Assembly: GCF_947501665.1 (NCBI RefSeq)
Contig: NZ_CANMWS010000002.1
Span: 186,001-250,000, forward strand
Source: an uncultured Shewanella sp.
Lineage (GTDB): Bacteria; Pseudomonadota; Gammaproteobacteria; Enterobacterales; Shewanellaceae
DNA length: 64,000 nucleotides
Direction of reading: 5' to 3'
Made by a program: the position numbers and the translations under genes. Below are positions 9,378 to 19,966 of the stretch, in pieces. The stretch's first letter is position 1, and the number at the start of each line of letters is the position of its first letter. The notes under the pieces are model-generated. The model searched no databases. It saw only the letters and a list, made by a program, of their open reading frames with translations, and was not told the DNA's origin.

Positions 9378-10573
9378 ACCCTTTTTAATAAACCTTTGCT
9401 GTTTGAACTGTTTTTAAGCATATTGATGCTATATAAAGCGAGTCTGTTTAATCTTTCCTTCATATCCATGCGGCCAATACTATAAGTACCGTAGCCTCCC
9501 TAAAAATATAGCAACAGATATTTTAATTAAATGACAAAAATTAAATCGTTGAGCATAAAAATATGCATTTATTTATTACCTATCCCTTCTATATTTAAGC
9601 TGTTGGCACTCGTCGACGCCAGAAACACATATGCAGGCTCAGAAAACATAATGAGTACAAACCAATGATAGTGCTGACACAGCTTCCCACTACCCTTTCC
9701 ATCTGTTCACATAATTATAAAGACACTATATAACCCGAACTCGGGATAAGCAACGCCGCACAATAGCACTATTTTTGCCCTTATTTGTGTTGTATTTTCT
9801 ACTAATAGCAAATTGATTAAACAATGGATCAATTCAGAACCTCTCAGGCGTTTCAATTCAAGACGCATGAATGAAAGAATGGCTATTACCCTTGTAAAGT
9901 TATGCAACACAGAAGTGGAATGCCAGAGAGGCTCACCTATGTGAATTTCAAAACTCGCCACACTACATTAGTGACTTTTAATGTACGACCCTAAGATCGT
10001 TCATTCACATCCATATGAACACGGCATTTGTTCATCCGTAAACATCAGATGGTGGGAATGCCTGTTAAAGCAGGCGCAATTAACGACCTTGCCTATCGTA
10101 TTTTGATTTCCCGCTGAATGAACACCTTGATATAGACAAAAATAGTGATACTCGGCCAAGTTTAAAAATATAGAATCACTGGAAAACCATTAATTTAATG
10201 ATTTTAAATAAATTATTAAGATTTTTGGGCGCCCATTATTCCAAGTTCAGACTATATAAAATACCTAATTCCCTTTATTCTTTCTATAGCCCCAACCCCA
10301 TGCAGCATAAGTTAACGTTTACGGAAGAAAATGAATAACAAAGACTATATACAATCAATACACCATGCTTAAAAGTCAAAGAGATAATGAATTTAATTAT
10401 TCTTATGTGCTTATTTTTAATGTTTTTCAATATTAAAAAAGAATTGGGCCGTAAAATGTCATGAGAAATAAAAGTGCAACACAAATATGAACGACAATAG
10501 CATTACTATACAGCACTGTTAAACTCGATTTCAGCTTTCATCGATAACCAAGCTATGAATAACCGTATATTCA
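9378..10573. other. Gene-free 1.2-kb region with possible repeat relict
   Basis: No convincing protein gene is present between the tRNA promoter and csrA. Short ORFs lack good ribosome-binding sites. The stretch about 9690-10110 is less AT-rich than its surroundings and contains short palindromes (CCCGAACTCGGG at about 9737, GCCTGTTAAAGCAGGC at about 10060). From memory it resembles intergenic elements seen more than once in Shewanella-type genomes, which I cannot verify. The flanks at 9500-9600 and 10140-10560 are plain AT-rich sequence. Confidence 0.35.
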
Positions 10574-10598
10574 TAAAAAAACCAGCAAAATGCTGGTT
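10574..10598 (-). terminator. Intrinsic terminator after csrA
   Basis: On the minus strand ACCAGCA and TGCTGGT form a 7-bp stem with a TTT loop, followed by a run of T (TTTTTTATG). It lies about 40 bp downstream of the csrA stop codon. Confidence 0.85.
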
Positions 10599-10639
10599 CT
10601 TATAAAACGGTCACAATGAAAGAATTAGGCCGAATACGA

Positions 10640-10837
10640 TCAGAAATTACCACCTTCTGATGGCGTACCCGCTTTCTCTGACTGGATCCGTTGGTAAATT
10701 TCTTCACGATGCACAGAAACTTCTTTCGGCGCATTAACACCGATGCGTACTTGATTACCTTTAACGCCTAATACAGTAACTGTTACTTCGTCACCAATCA
10801 TCAGTGTTTCACCAACACGACGAGTCAATATCAGCAT
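10640..10837 (-). CDS. csrA: Carbon storage regulator CsrA
   Basis: CsrA is a small dimeric RNA-binding protein that blocks or stabilises mRNAs at GGA motifs. The 65-residue sequence [16 protein letters not shown]...VRIGVNAP...[10 protein letters not shown] is the canonical CsrA, with the RNA-contacting residues LTRR and VHREEI intact. An AAGGAG ribosome-binding site lies 8 nt before the ATG. BarA, encoded further right, is the sensor that through UvrY and small RNAs usually controls CsrA, so both ends of that pathway are in this window. The gene is flanked by a tRNA array and alaS, as in enteric and Shewanella chromosomes. Confidence 0.97.
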   Translation of the reverse strand: MLILTRRVGETLMIGDEVTVTVLGVKGNQVRIGVNAPKEVSVHREEIYQRIQSEKAGTPSEGGNF

Positions 10838-11303
10838 TATCTTGCTCCTTTAATTCCTAATTCAGTTTCGTACGGCATTATTTCCGCTATTATGTGCTTA
10901 TTATAAGGTTAGCTTAGTACAAATTAATAGTACTCTATTCGAAAAGCTTCATTTAATTATAACTTAACCCTAAACACTCCTAGCTAAATTGCAAATTAAA
11001 GTTCTCGATAAAACACAGCTTCTCACTCAAGCACTTTAACAAAGTACAATTTAAACACAAAAGAAACAATAAGTTAAATTATTTCCTGTAAATTTCATTG
11101 ATTTTAATATTCAATATGTTTAAGCCTTAATGAATAAAATCATCTTTGCACAGGTAAAATTCATTCCTTGGCTAAATGTCGCTTTAATTCAATAATAACA
11201 ACACTCAACACAACAACCAAATCTTAATAAGCAAAAAGTGCGTCACATTTACACGCACTTTATTACCAAATTAACAACTTGATACACTTTAAGCGTAAAT
11301 CAC
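10838..11303. other. csrA-alaS intergenic region, no gene
   Basis: This 466-bp stretch holds the csrA promoter region and the alaS terminator but no ORF of substance. In many Vibrio and Shewanella chromosomes I recall lysC (aspartokinase) standing between alaS and csrA; it is absent here. Confidence 0.5.
11232..11263 (-). terminator. Intrinsic terminator after alaS
   Basis: On the minus strand AAAGTGCGT pairs with ACGCACTTT (9 bp, 9-nt loop), followed by TTTTTGC. It lies 40 bp after the alaS stop codon. Confidence 0.85.
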
Positions 11304-13928
11304 TTATGCTAAGCGCTCTTCAAGCCAAGGATGTACTTGTGCTAATGCACTGTCAAGATTCTCAGGTTGACTCCCGCCAGCTTGTGCCATATCAGGACGT
11401 CCTCCTCCCTTCCCACCCACTTGCGCTGCTATCGAAGAAACAAGTTCCCCCGCTTTCACTTTAGCGGTTAAATCTTTTGTCACACCCACTATCAGGCTTA
11501 CTTTTTTATCACCTGCTATGGCTAATACCACAATACCCGACTTTAATTTTTGCTTAAGCTCATCCTGTAAGCCACGTAATGCGCCTGGATCGACATTATC
11601 CAATTTCTTAATGAGCACTTTAACGCCATTAATCTCTTGCGCCTCCCCCACTAAATCAGCACTGGTTGCAGCAGCCAATTTATCCTTTAACTGCCCCAAT
11701 TCTTTTTCTAGTGACTTACTGCGATCAAGCTGTGCTTTCAACTTACTGACAACGGACAAGGGATCGGCTTTCAATAACTCAGCCGTTGTTATCAATGCCA
11801 GTTGTTGTTTAGCGACAAAATCCATTGCTGCCGCGCCAGTGACAGCTTCGATACGCCTAACACCTGCAGCAATTCCTCCTTCAGAGGTAATTTTAAATAA
11901 ACCAATATCCCCTGTTCTACCAACATGTGTACCACCACACAATTCAATCGAAAAATCGCCCATAGTGACAACACGTACTTCAGCATCATACTTTTCACCA
12001 AACAGCGCCATTGCTCCTTTTTCTTTCGCTGCATCTATGTCCATTACTTCAGAATGTAACGGATGATTCAAGCGAATTTGTTCATTGACAACTTGCTCTA
12101 CTTGTTGCAATTCCGTTGCCGTAACAGCTTCAAAATGCGAAAAATCAAAACGCAGTTTTTCAGGTTCAACTAATGAGCCTTTTTGCGTCACATGGGAGCC
12201 TAATATTTGTCTTAATGCGGCATGCAGTAGATGTGTCACAGAGTGATTTAGCTCTGTACGTTGACGAATGGTTTTATCGACACTGGCATTGATATTCTGA
12301 CCTTTAGTGATATGGCCTACCGTTACCTTTCCTAAATGACCAATGGCCTGACCATATTTTTGAGTATCAGAAACACTAAATGCACACTCTTGTGCGCTTA
12401 ATCGTCCTTTATCACCACATTGTCCACCTGATTCAGCATAAAACGGCGTTTGTTGAAGAATAATAACCGCTTCATCACCGACATGAACACTATCAACCTC
12501 TTGGCCATTTTGGTAGATAGCAATCACTATGGATTCTAAAGACAAATCCGTATAACCGCAAAAATCAGTATCCGCTTCAATGACTAAAGCATCGTTATAA
12601 TCAGTATTAAATTGGCCTGCCGCTTGAGCGCGACTGCGTTGCTTCGCCATAGCAACTTCAAAACCCGGCTCATCAACATTGATATCTCGTTCTCGACACA
12701 CATCAGCCGTTAAATCAACAGGAAAGCCATAGGTATCATAAAGTTTAAAGGCTGTTTCCCCATCAAGCACATCGCCTTTAAGCTTATTAAGAGCCGTATC
12801 TAAAATCCCTAATCCACGCTCTAATGTGCGAGCAAACTGCTCCTCTTCTGCCTTTAATGATTTCTCAACAATAGCTTGCATCTCGACTAAGCCTTTAGCA
12901 GCATCGCCCATAACATCAATTAATGTCGGCACCAATTTGTAGAAAAAAGCTTCCGTAGCCCCTAACTTATTACCATGACGCACCGCTCGACGAATAATCC
13001 GTCTTAAGACATAACCCCGTCCCTCATTTGATGGCATTACACCATCAGCAATAAGGAAAGAACATGAGCGAATATGATCTGCAATAACTCTTAATGATTT
13101 ACTTTCTAGATCCGATACACCAATAATCTCTGCAGCTTTTGCTATAAGCTGCTTAAAAATATCAATTTCATAGTTTGAATGAACCCCTTGCATAATGGCT
13201 GCAATACGTTCAATTCCCATACCGGTATCAACAGAAGGCTTTGGCAAAGGTAACATCTCACCATTGGCTTGGCGATTATACTGCATAAAGACAATGTTCC
13301 AGATCTCTATAAAGCGATCCCCATCCTCCTCTGGCGTACCAGGGCGTCCTCCCCAAATATGCTCACCATGATCATAAAAAATTTCAGTACAAGGCCCACA
13401 AGGACCGGTATCACCCATTTGCCAAAAATTATCAGACGCGAAAGCAGCGCCTTTGTTATCACCAATTCGAATCAAATTTTCTTCTGCTACACCAATTTTT
13501 TGGGTCCAAATGTCAAAAGCTTCATCATCAGTTTCATAAATAGTGACACACAGTCTTGATTTAGGTAGCTTCAAAGTCTCAGTTAAAAAAGACCAAGCAA
13601 AACGAATGGCTTCCTCTTTAAAGTAATCACCAAAACTAAAATTTCCTAACATCTCAAAAAATGTATGGTGACGAGCCGTATACCCCACATTATCTAAATC
13701 ATTGTGTTTACCGCCCGCACGAACACAACGCTGTGAACTCGTCGCACGGCTGTAATTACGCTTATCGGCGCCTAAAAACACATCTTTAAATTGATTCATA
13801 CCCGCATTAGTGAAAAGTAGGGTCGGATCATTAACTGGGACAAGAGAACTGCTATCGACAACTTCGTGGCCGTGAGTACCGAAATACTCCAGGAAAGCAT
13901 TTCTTAACTCTTTAGTGGTTTGATACAT
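11304..13928 (-). CDS. alaS: Alanyl-tRNA synthetase
   Basis: AlaS charges tRNA-Ala and edits mischarged Ser/Gly. From the ATG at 13928 ([16 protein letters not shown]) it has 874 residues, the usual length. Visible parts are the class II catalytic core ([19 protein letters not shown], then the GMGIERI region), the editing domain with [11 protein letters not shown] and the zinc-type CGGTHV motif, and the C-terminal C-Ala domain ([15 protein letters not shown]). The start has AGGA upstream. The frame stays open 49 codons further upstream, but no homologue would include that extension; it is discussed as a finding. Confidence 0.96.
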   Translation of the reverse strand: MYQTTKELRNAFLEYFGTHGHEVVDSSSLVPVNDPTLLFTNAGMNQFKDVFLGADKRNYSRATSSQRCVRAGGKHNDLDNVGYTARHHTFFEMLGNFSFGDYFKEEAIRFAWSFLTETLKLPKSRLCVTIYETDDEAFDIWTQKIGVAEENLIRIGDNKGAAFASDNFWQMGDTGPCGPCTEIFYDHGEHIWGGRPGTPEEDGDRFIEIWNIVFMQYNRQANGEMLPLPKPSVDTGMGIERIAAIMQGVHSNYEIDIFKQLIAKAAEIIGVSDLESKSLRVIADHIRSCSFLIADGVMPSNEGRGYVLRRIIRRAVRHGNKLGATEAFFYKLVPTLIDVMGDAAKGLVEMQAIVEKSLKAEEEQFARTLERGLGILDTALNKLKGDVLDGETAFKLYDTYGFPVDLTADVCRERDINVDEPGFEVAMAKQRSRAQAAGQFNTDYNDALVIEADTDFCGYTDLSLESIVIAIYQNGQEVDSVHVGDEAVIILQQTPFYAESGGQCGDKGRLSAQECAFSVSDTQKYGQAIGHLGKVTVGHITKGQNINASVDKTIRQRTELNHSVTHLLHAALRQILGSHVTQKGSLVEPEKLRFDFSHFEAVTATELQQVEQVVNEQIRLNHPLHSEVMDIDAAKEKGAMALFGEKYDAEVRVVTMGDFSIELCGGTHVGRTGDIGLFKITSEGGIAAGVRRIEAVTGAAAMDFVAKQQLALITTAELLKADPLSVVSKLKAQLDRSKSLEKELGQLKDKLAAATSADLVGEAQEINGVKVLIKKLDNVDPGALRGLQDELKQKLKSGIVVLAIAGDKKVSLIVGVTKDLTAKVKAGELVSSIAAQVGGKGGGRPDMAQAGGSQPENLDSALAQVHPWLEERLA

Positions 13929-14290
13929 GACATCGTCCTGAATTGAATAAGGCTCACAGCGGCTACAATCAATGCCGCAAGGTATAATTTTGTGGTGCAT
14001 TATATACCCAAGCAACCTTAATATGCCAGTTTCAGCGACGCTGCCAAACCGGGTTTTAAGGGAAAAAGAGCTCACATGAAATTATATAATTAAGCATAGA
14101 TGAACGGATAAGCCAAAAAAGCTTACCCGTTCATTTTATACGCTGAAAAAAACAAATAAAATAACTGACGATATATTAATAATATATTTATAAAACAGAA
14201 GATTAATAGATTTTAAATAGAAATGATGATACACAGATAAGGGATACTCAATTTGATGAGTTATCACATAAGAGGGATAAAGCTGACATC
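13929..14290. other. recX-alaS intergenic region with repeat and hairpin
   Basis: The region holds the alaS leader, a copy of a dispersed repeat beginning TATACCCAAGCAACCTTAA at about 14003, and an inverted repeat at 14101-14133 (TGAACGG-TAAGC against GCTTA-CCGTTCA, one mismatch). The hairpin lies beyond recX and may end the recA-recX transcript, although there is no U-run on that strand. Confidence 0.45.
14003..14055. repeat. Dispersed TATACCC-type intergenic repeat
   Basis: The sequence starts TATACCCAAGCAACCTTAAT and closes near AACCGGGTT. Its head resembles the TATACCCGTGATACTTGAAG element between mutS and rpoS. Elements beginning TATACCC...A(C/G)TTCAAG are scattered between genes in Vibrio, Photobacterium and Shewanella genomes (recalled, not checked here). 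Confidence 0.4.
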
Positions 14291-14746
14291 TTATTGACAA
14301 TCACTCCACTCATTTTCATTAAGAGCATACTGTACTTCATCATAACGAAAGCCTTGCCCTAACAAATAACGAATGCGTTTTGCCTTCTCTTTGAAATCAG
14401 CGGCTGGACTTCCACCATATTTTTTCAATGCTTTTTGTTTAGCAATTGCAAACCAATCATAGTCGGTATCATATAAAACTTGCTGACAAATCGACTGAGT
14501 AATACCTTTTTGCGTTAATACTTGTTGAATTCGATTGACACCATGACCTTTAGTGATTTGGCTTTTTACAACCAGAAAAGCGAAACGTTCATCATTTAAA
14601 TACCCGTTTTCGAGACAAAACTGGAGACAAGCCTGAATATCATCACAAGAAAAGTCTCTTTGTGCTAATTTAGTCGCTATTTCTGATTGAGAGTGATCAC
14701 GGCGCGCAAGTAACGCGACCGCGATTTGTTTGGCATTTTGGCTCAG
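14291..14746 (-). CDS. recX: RecX, regulator of RecA (non-ATG start)
   Basis: An uninterrupted frame overlaps the end of recA and encodes a RecX protein of about 151 residues: [20 protein letters not shown] (N-terminal helix repeat), [29 protein letters not shown] and, at the end, [20 protein letters not shown]. RecX binds and limits RecA filaments. The frame contains no ATG, GTG or TTG before the conserved N-terminal region; a TGA closes it only a few codons upstream. The most likely start is the CTG at 14746-14744, which overlaps the recA stop (CTGA) and has GGTGA upstream. Co-transcribed and probably translationally coupled with recA. Confidence 0.85.
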   Translation of the reverse strand: MSQNAKQIAVALLARRDHSQSEIATKLAQRDFSCDDIQACLQFCLENGYLNDERFAFLVVKSQITKGHGVNRIQQVLTQKGITQSICQQVLYDTDYDWFAIAKQKALKKYGGSPAADFKEKAKRIRYLLGQGFRYDEVQYALNENEWSDCQ

Positions 14747-15813
14747 AAGACTTCACCGGTTTCTAAATCAACATTATCACCTGTTGGCTCAGCTGCTTTG
14801 GCCGCATCAACAGGATCAGCTTTACTCAATAACATTTCACGCAAACTGGTTTCTATTTCAGCTGCAATACTTGGATTTTCAATCAAGTGTTTGCCCGCAT
14901 TTGCACGACCCTGCCCAATTTTACTGCCTTTATAGCTATACCAAGCTCCTGATTTTTCCACAAGCTTATGTGCTACCCCTAAATCAACTAACTCACCAGT
15001 ACTATTAATCCCTTCACCATACAAAATTTGAAATTCAGCTTGCTTAAAAGGCGCTGCAATTTTATTTTTTACCACCTTCACTCGCGTTTCATTCCCAACC
15101 ACTTCATCCCTATCTTTAATTGCCCCAGTACGACGAATGTCTAGACGAACAGAAGCATAAAATTTAAGTGCATTACCACCTGTTGTCGTTTCTGGATTAC
15201 CAAACATAACACCGATTTTCATACGAATTTGGTTAATAAAAATAAGTAAAGTATTTGACTGTTTTAGGTTACCGGCTAATTTTCTCATAGCTTGGCTCAT
15301 CATACGTGCAGCAAGCCCCATGTGTGAATCACCAATTTCACCTTCAATTTCCGCTTTAGGTGTTAACGCTGCAACCGAGTCAACGATGATCACATCCACG
15401 GCTCCAGATCGTGTTAAGGCATCACAAATCTCCAATGCTTGCTCACCTGTATCAGGCTGTGAACACAGCAAATTATCAATATCCACACCTAATTTTTGTG
15501 CATAAACCGGATCAAGAGCATGCTCAGCATCAATAAAAGCACAGGTTTTACCCATTTTTTGTGCAGAAGCGATAACTTCTAATGTTAAAGTCGTTTTACC
15601 TGAAGATTCCGGACCATAAATCTCCACAATACGCCCCATAGGCAAACCGCCAGCACCTAAAGCAACATCTAATGACAATGAACCTGTAGAAATCGTTTCA
15701 ACATCCATTGAACGATCTTCACCCAGTTTCATGATAGAACCTTTACCGAACTGTTTTTCTATCTGTCCTAAAACGGCATTAAGTGCTTTTTCTTTATTCG
15801 GATCTATCTTCAT
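14743..15813 (-). CDS. recA: RecA recombinase
   Basis: RecA forms filaments on single-stranded DNA, catalyses strand exchange and triggers LexA self-cleavage. From the ATG at 15813 ([20 protein letters not shown]) the protein has 356 residues. The Walker A motif GPESSGKTT, Walker [13 protein letters not shown] and loop L2 region [20 protein letters not shown] are intact. TAAGGATGATAAGC before this ATG gives good SD spacing; the two earlier start codons in frame do not. The gene is led by a LexA box and overlaps recX by 4 bases. Confidence 0.98.
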   Translation of the reverse strand: MKIDPNKEKALNAVLGQIEKQFGKGSIMKLGEDRSMDVETISTGSLSLDVALGAGGLPMGRIVEIYGPESSGKTTLTLEVIASAQKMGKTCAFIDAEHALDPVYAQKLGVDIDNLLCSQPDTGEQALEICDALTRSGAVDVIIVDSVAALTPKAEIEGEIGDSHMGLAARMMSQAMRKLAGNLKQSNTLLIFINQIRMKIGVMFGNPETTTGGNALKFYASVRLDIRRTGAIKDRDEVVGNETRVKVVKNKIAAPFKQAEFQILYGEGINSTGELVDLGVAHKLVEKSGAWYSYKGSKIGQGRANAGKHLIENPSIAAEIETSLREMLLSKADPVDAAKAAEPTGDNVDLETGEVF

Positions 15814-16254
15814 GCTTATCATCCTTACCATCTAGCTATGCGAGTTAAATTCATTCATGAGCGCTCAACACAGTAATGCGGGGCTCAACATGTGATCTAG
15901 TATACTGTACAATCATACAGTATCAAGTCCTGTTGATTAATTTTTCTATTTCATTTTAAAAACCGCTTTCGTAAGAATGACTAAGAAAGTCCATTTCGCT
16001 CATTTGATTATTTCTTCAAATAAATCCATCGCAAAGCATAAAAATATTGGTAATATAAACAATAAACGTCAAAGGTAGAGTTAGGTGCTCACCTAAAACA
16101 ACAATTTGATATCATTCAACAAAACAAAATAACAACATGACTATCTTTCATTCTTGTTCTTTAGCGAACACGAAATAATAACCTATCTCAACATCATGTT
16201 TTAATTTGTAAAATGATCCAGCAACCCCTTTCGATATTCTCATAAGTGATTAAA
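15814..16254. other. recA-mutS divergent intergenic region
   Basis: The recA side carries the LexA operator. The rest is AT-rich with no ORF. The mutS start has only a weak Shine-Dalgarno sequence, and I could not place its promoter. Confidence 0.4.
15905..15920 (-). promoter_or_regulatory. LexA box (SOS operator) of recA
   Basis: CTGTACAATCATACAG matches the consensus CTGT-N8-ACAG exactly and lies about 90 bp upstream of the recA start codon. Confidence 0.93.
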
Positions 16255-18825
16255 ATGACTGCGATAAACCTTCAAAATTTAGAAAAACACACGCCAATGA
16301 TGCGCCAATATCTCACCTTAAAGGCGCAGCACCCTGACATGCTACTTTTCTATCGAATGGGTGATTTTTATGAGCTTTTCTACGATGATGCTAAAAATGC
16401 ATCGCAACTACTGGGTATATCCTTAACCGCTCGAGGCAAAAGCGGAGGCGATCCAATACCTATGGCAGGTATTCCATACCACGCTGTTGAAGGGTACCTA
16501 GCAAAACTGGTTCAACAAGGTATATCGGTTGCGATTTGTGAGCAAGTAGGCGATCCAGCGACCTCAAAAGGGCCGGTAGAGAGGAAGGTTGTTCGTATTG
16601 TCACACCAGGAACATTAACCGATGAAGCGTTATTGCAAGAGAAACAAGATAATTTACTTGCAGCGCTTTACCAAGGTAAAACGGGTTACGGTTATGCGAC
16701 ACTCGACGTAGCATCTGGACGATTTGTTATTGCTGAACTAGCAGATAAAGCATCTCTTGAAACCGAATTGCAACGTACTCATCCAGCGGAAATTCTTTAT
16801 AGTGAGGATTTCAATGAGCTTTATCTTATAGAGAATTATAAAGGCACACGCAGACGGCCTGAATGGGAGTTTGACTTAGATACCAGTTATCGATTATTGC
16901 TTGAACAATTTAAAACAAAAGATCTTCACGGCTTTGGCTTAGGCGATGCCAGATTATCACTGCAAGCTGCTGGCTGTTTAATGCAATATGTTAAAGATAC
17001 TCAGCGAACAGCAATGCCACATATCAATGCCATCATTCGTTTTAATCAAGATGACAGTATCATTCTCGATGCTGCGACCCGCCGCAATTTAGAATTAACT
17101 CAAAATTTACAAGGCGGTCAGGACAACACTCTTGCTTCCATCATAGATAATACAGCCACAGCAATGGGAAGCCGCATGCTACAACGCTGGATTCATCAAC
17201 CATTACGCCATCACAGTGCAATAAAATCGAGACAAAATGCCGTCGCAGAATTGATTGAAGCACAACTCTATGACAATTTGTTCATGCAATTAAAAACATT
17301 GGGTGATATAGAGCGTATTACTGCACGTTTAGCATTACGTAATGCCAGACCCCGTGACTTTGCTCGTTTAAGGGATGCTTTAAGACTACTGCCTGACATT
17401 CAACAAACTCTCAATAATGTCAATGCATCACACCTGCAATATTTAAGTTGTACCATTGGCGAATTTCCACACGAATTAGCGTTATTGGAGAAAGCGATTG
17501 TTGATAACCCTCCCATGCTTATTCGAGATGGTGGTGTCATACGTGCAGGTTATAATGCAGAATTAGACGAATGGCGAAATTTAAGTGCCGGCGCCACAGA
17601 TTATTTAGCACAACTTGAAGCCAGAGAAAAAGAACACACAGGCTGCACGACACTCAAAGTCGGTTATAACCGAGTACATGGTTATTATATTGAAGTCAGC
17701 CGCCGCGAATCGGATTTAGTCCCTCTGAGTTACCAACGTAGACAGACACTAAAAAACACTGAACGATACATTATTCCTGAATTAAAACAGCATGAAGACA
17801 AAGTGCTTTCAAGCCAAGGAAAAGCCTTAGCGATAGAAAAACAACTGTGGGAAGAATTATTCGATAAGCTCCAACCCAAAATTCATGAACTGCAAGCCTT
17901 TGCGACAGCAGCTGCTGAATTGGATGTCTTAAATAATTTTGCAGAGCGAGCACAAACCCTCGATTATGCCTGCCCAGAATTAATCGAACACACCAGTATT
18001 AATATTGAAGCAGGTCGTCACCCGGTCGTCGAGCAAGTCAGTCAAGCTCCCTTCATCGCTAACCCTGTAACACTCAATAACCAGCGTAAAATGTTAATCG
18101 TTACAGGCCCCAATATGGGGGGAAAGTCTACCTATATGCGTCAAATAGCCTTAATCACTTTACTCGCCCATATTGGATCTTATGTGCCTGCAAGATTGGC
18201 ACAAATTGGGCCTATCGATCGAATATTTACTCGAATTGGAGCATCTGATGATTTAGCTTCAGGCCGATCAACATTTATGGTAGAAATGACAGAGACTGCC
18301 AATATTTTACATAATGCAACACCACAAAGCTTAGTGCTAATGGATGAAATAGGCAGAGGCACATCCACTTATGACGGCCTATCTTTAGCATGGTCAGCGG
18401 CAGAATATTTAGCCAATACTATACAAGCAATGAGCCTATTCGCCACTCACTACTTTGAATTAACACAACTACCTGAACAGTTAGAAAGTGTAGAAAACGT
18501 ACATTTAGACGCTGTCGAACATGGAGATACTATTGCTTTCATGCATGCTGTTCAAGAAGGTCCTGCCAGCCGCAGTTATGGCTTACAAGTCGCGGCACTT
18601 GCAGGTGTACCAGCAAGTGTGATTCACACTGCAAAAAGTAAATTACACCAATTAGAAAGCCGACAACAAACCGGAGAGATGAGTACTCAAGCGGCGCTTG
18701 CACCATTGCCGGAAATTATTCCATCCATCTTGTCTGACACTTTAAATAACATTAATCCCGATGACTTTAGTCCAAAACAAGCATTAGAATGCTTATACCA
18801 GCTGAAACAATTACAACATTCTTAA
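16255..18825 (+). CDS. mutS: DNA mismatch repair protein MutS
   Basis: MutS recognises base mismatches and recruits MutL. From ATG 16255 it has 856 residues. The mismatch-contacting Phe-x-Glu is in [14 protein letters not shown], followed by the connector, core and clamp domains. The ATPase carries Walker [10 protein letters not shown], the signature STFMVEMTE and Walker [18 protein letters not shown] nine bases upstream would add MIK; the ATG matches the start of homologues (MTAI...HTPMMRQY). mutS is transcribed towards rpoS, the convergent arrangement found in enteric bacteria. Confidence 0.97.
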   Translation: MTAINLQNLEKHTPMMRQYLTLKAQHPDMLLFYRMGDFYELFYDDAKNASQLLGISLTARGKSGGDPIPMAGIPYHAVEGYLAKLVQQGISVAICEQVGDPATSKGPVERKVVRIVTPGTLTDEALLQEKQDNLLAALYQGKTGYGYATLDVASGRFVIAELADKASLETELQRTHPAEILYSEDFNELYLIENYKGTRRRPEWEFDLDTSYRLLLEQFKTKDLHGFGLGDARLSLQAAGCLMQYVKDTQRTAMPHINAIIRFNQDDSIILDAATRRNLELTQNLQGGQDNTLASIIDNTATAMGSRMLQRWIHQPLRHHSAIKSRQNAVAELIEAQLYDNLFMQLKTLGDIERITARLALRNARPRDFARLRDALRLLPDIQQTLNNVNASHLQYLSCTIGEFPHELALLEKAIVDNPPMLIRDGGVIRAGYNAELDEWRNLSAGATDYLAQLEAREKEHTGCTTLKVGYNRVHGYYIEVSRRESDLVPLSYQRRQTLKNTERYIIPELKQHEDKVLSSQGKALAIEKQLWEELFDKLQPKIHELQAFATAAAELDVLNNFAERAQTLDYACPELIEHTSINIEAGRHPVVEQVSQAPFIANPVTLNNQRKMLIVTGPNMGGKSTYMRQIALITLLAHIGSYVPARLAQIGPIDRIFTRIGASDDLASGRSTFMVEMTETANILHNATPQSLVLMDEIGRGTSTYDGLSLAWSAAEYLANTIQAMSLFATHYFELTQLPEQLESVENVHLDAVEHGDTIAFMHAVQEGPASRSYGLQVAALAGVPASVIHTAKSKLHQLESRQQTGEMSTQAALAPLPEIIPSILSDTLNNINPDDFSPKQALECLYQLKQLQHS

Positions 18826-18839
18826 AAAACCTAAACCAA

Positions 18840-18874
18840 GATCAATTCAGCCCGTAAAAACGGGCTGAATTGAT
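18840..18874. terminator. Long hairpin between convergent mutS and rpoS
   Basis: A perfect 15-bp inverted repeat (GATCAATTCAGCCCG against CGGGCTGAATTGATC, loop TAAAA) lies 15 bp after the mutS stop. It has no strong U-run but is very stable, so it probably protects or ends both convergent transcripts. Confidence 0.6.
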
Positions 18875-18875
18875 C

Positions 18876-18905
18876 TATACCCGTGATACTTGAAGAACGG
18901 GTATA
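18876..18905. repeat. Dispersed TATACCC repeat with inverted ends
   Basis: TATACCCGT and ACGGGTATA flank a GATACTTGAAGA centre. This matches the general form of the small intergenic repeats of Vibrio/Shewanella-type genomes and is similar to the element at 14003. Confidence 0.5.
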
Positions 18906-18913
18906 ACACAAAA

Positions 18914-19888
18914 TTAAACTTTAAAAATCGCTTCCACAGATAAGCCTTGAGCGCCTAACAAATCTTTTAGCCGCTTTAAGGCCTCAACTTGAATTTGTCT
19001 CACACGTTCTCTTGTCAATCCAATTTCTTTACCAACATTTTCCAATGTTGAAGGCTCATATCCCAGCAAACCAAACCGTCTGGCAAGTACTTCTCTTTGC
19101 TTTGTGTTGAGTTCATTCAACCATTTGACGACTGATTTAGACATATCTTCATCTTGCACTTTATAATCAGGTCCGACATTGTCATCATCAGCTAGAACAT
19201 CCAGTAGCGCCTTATCGCTTTCACCACCCAAAGGCGTATCAACGGAGGTTATCCTTTCATTCAATTTCAGCATGCGACTGACATCGCTACTGGATAAATC
19301 TAATTTCTCAGCAATTTCTTCCGCCGTTGGCTCATGATCAAGTTTATGGGCCAACTCTCTTGCCGTTCTAAGATACACATTGAGTTCTTTAACAACATGA
19401 ATGGGTAGTCGAATAGTGCGAGTTTGATTCATAATCGCACGCTCAATCGTTTGGCGAATCCACCAAGTCGCATAAGTCGAGAAACGAAAGCCTCTTTCTG
19501 GGTCAAACTTTTCAACAGCACGAATAAGCCCAAGATTACCTTCCTCAATTAAATCAAGTAAAGCTAACCCTCTATTATTATAACGACGAGCAATTTTAAC
19601 GACGAGTCTCAGATTACTTTCAATCATACGATTGCGAGACTTTTCACAGCCTTTGAGGGATTTACGAGAAAAATACACTTCTTCTTCTGCACTCAGCAGG
19701 GGGGAAAAACCTATCTCACCTAGATACAGCTGGGTCGCATCTAAGTTCTTCTGGATATCATCTTGAACTTGTTGATCAAGGTCGACATCTTTTCTTTCAT
19801 CATCCTTCTGACTTAGTGCTAAATCAGATTCATCTTTTGATAAATCTACAAGTGGCTGCGTCTGTGCTACGGTTTTAGTTCGGCCCAT
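18914..19888 (-). CDS. rpoS: RNA polymerase sigma factor RpoS
   Basis: RpoS is the general stress and stationary-phase sigma factor. The 324-residue protein has region 1.2 ([20 protein letters not shown]), region 2 with the promoter-opening helix ([19 protein letters not shown]), region 3 and region 4.2 ([19 protein letters not shown]). GGGAGA lies 8 nt before the ATG. It is followed at short distance by the mutS hairpin and preceded by nlpD. In relatives the main rpoS promoter sits inside nlpD, and that is likely here because the spacer is only 78 bp. Confidence 0.97.
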   Translation of the reverse strand: MGRTKTVAQTQPLVDLSKDESDLALSQKDDERKDVDLDQQVQDDIQKNLDATQLYLGEIGFSPLLSAEEEVYFSRKSLKGCEKSRNRMIESNLRLVVKIARRYNNRGLALLDLIEEGNLGLIRAVEKFDPERGFRFSTYATWWIRQTIERAIMNQTRTIRLPIHVVKELNVYLRTARELAHKLDHEPTAEEIAEKLDLSSSDVSRMLKLNERITSVDTPLGGESDKALLDVLADDDNVGPDYKVQDEDMSKSVVKWLNELNTKQREVLARRFGLLGYEPSTLENVGKEIGLTRERVRQIQVEALKRLKDLLGAQGLSVEAIFKV

Positions 19889-19966
19889 AATGGATCTCCC
19901 ATGATTTCACGATTTTAAACTACTTCAATGTGCTATCCTCCGATCGCCAAAACGGCACCCAAATCA

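Noticed and set aside
9890..9960. Short stretch with faint likeness to the 3' part of 5S rRNA (ACAGAAGTGGAA, CTATGTGA)
   Set aside because: It does not keep the 5S helices or length and no 16S/23S rRNA is nearby; the likeness is too short to mean anything.
9707..9961. 84-codon minus-strand ORF
   Set aside because: No ribosome-binding site, unusual composition and position in a probable repeat; not called as a gene.
11518..12066. 182-codon plus-strand ORF
   Set aside because: It is antisense to alaS, with no ribosome-binding site or family likeness.
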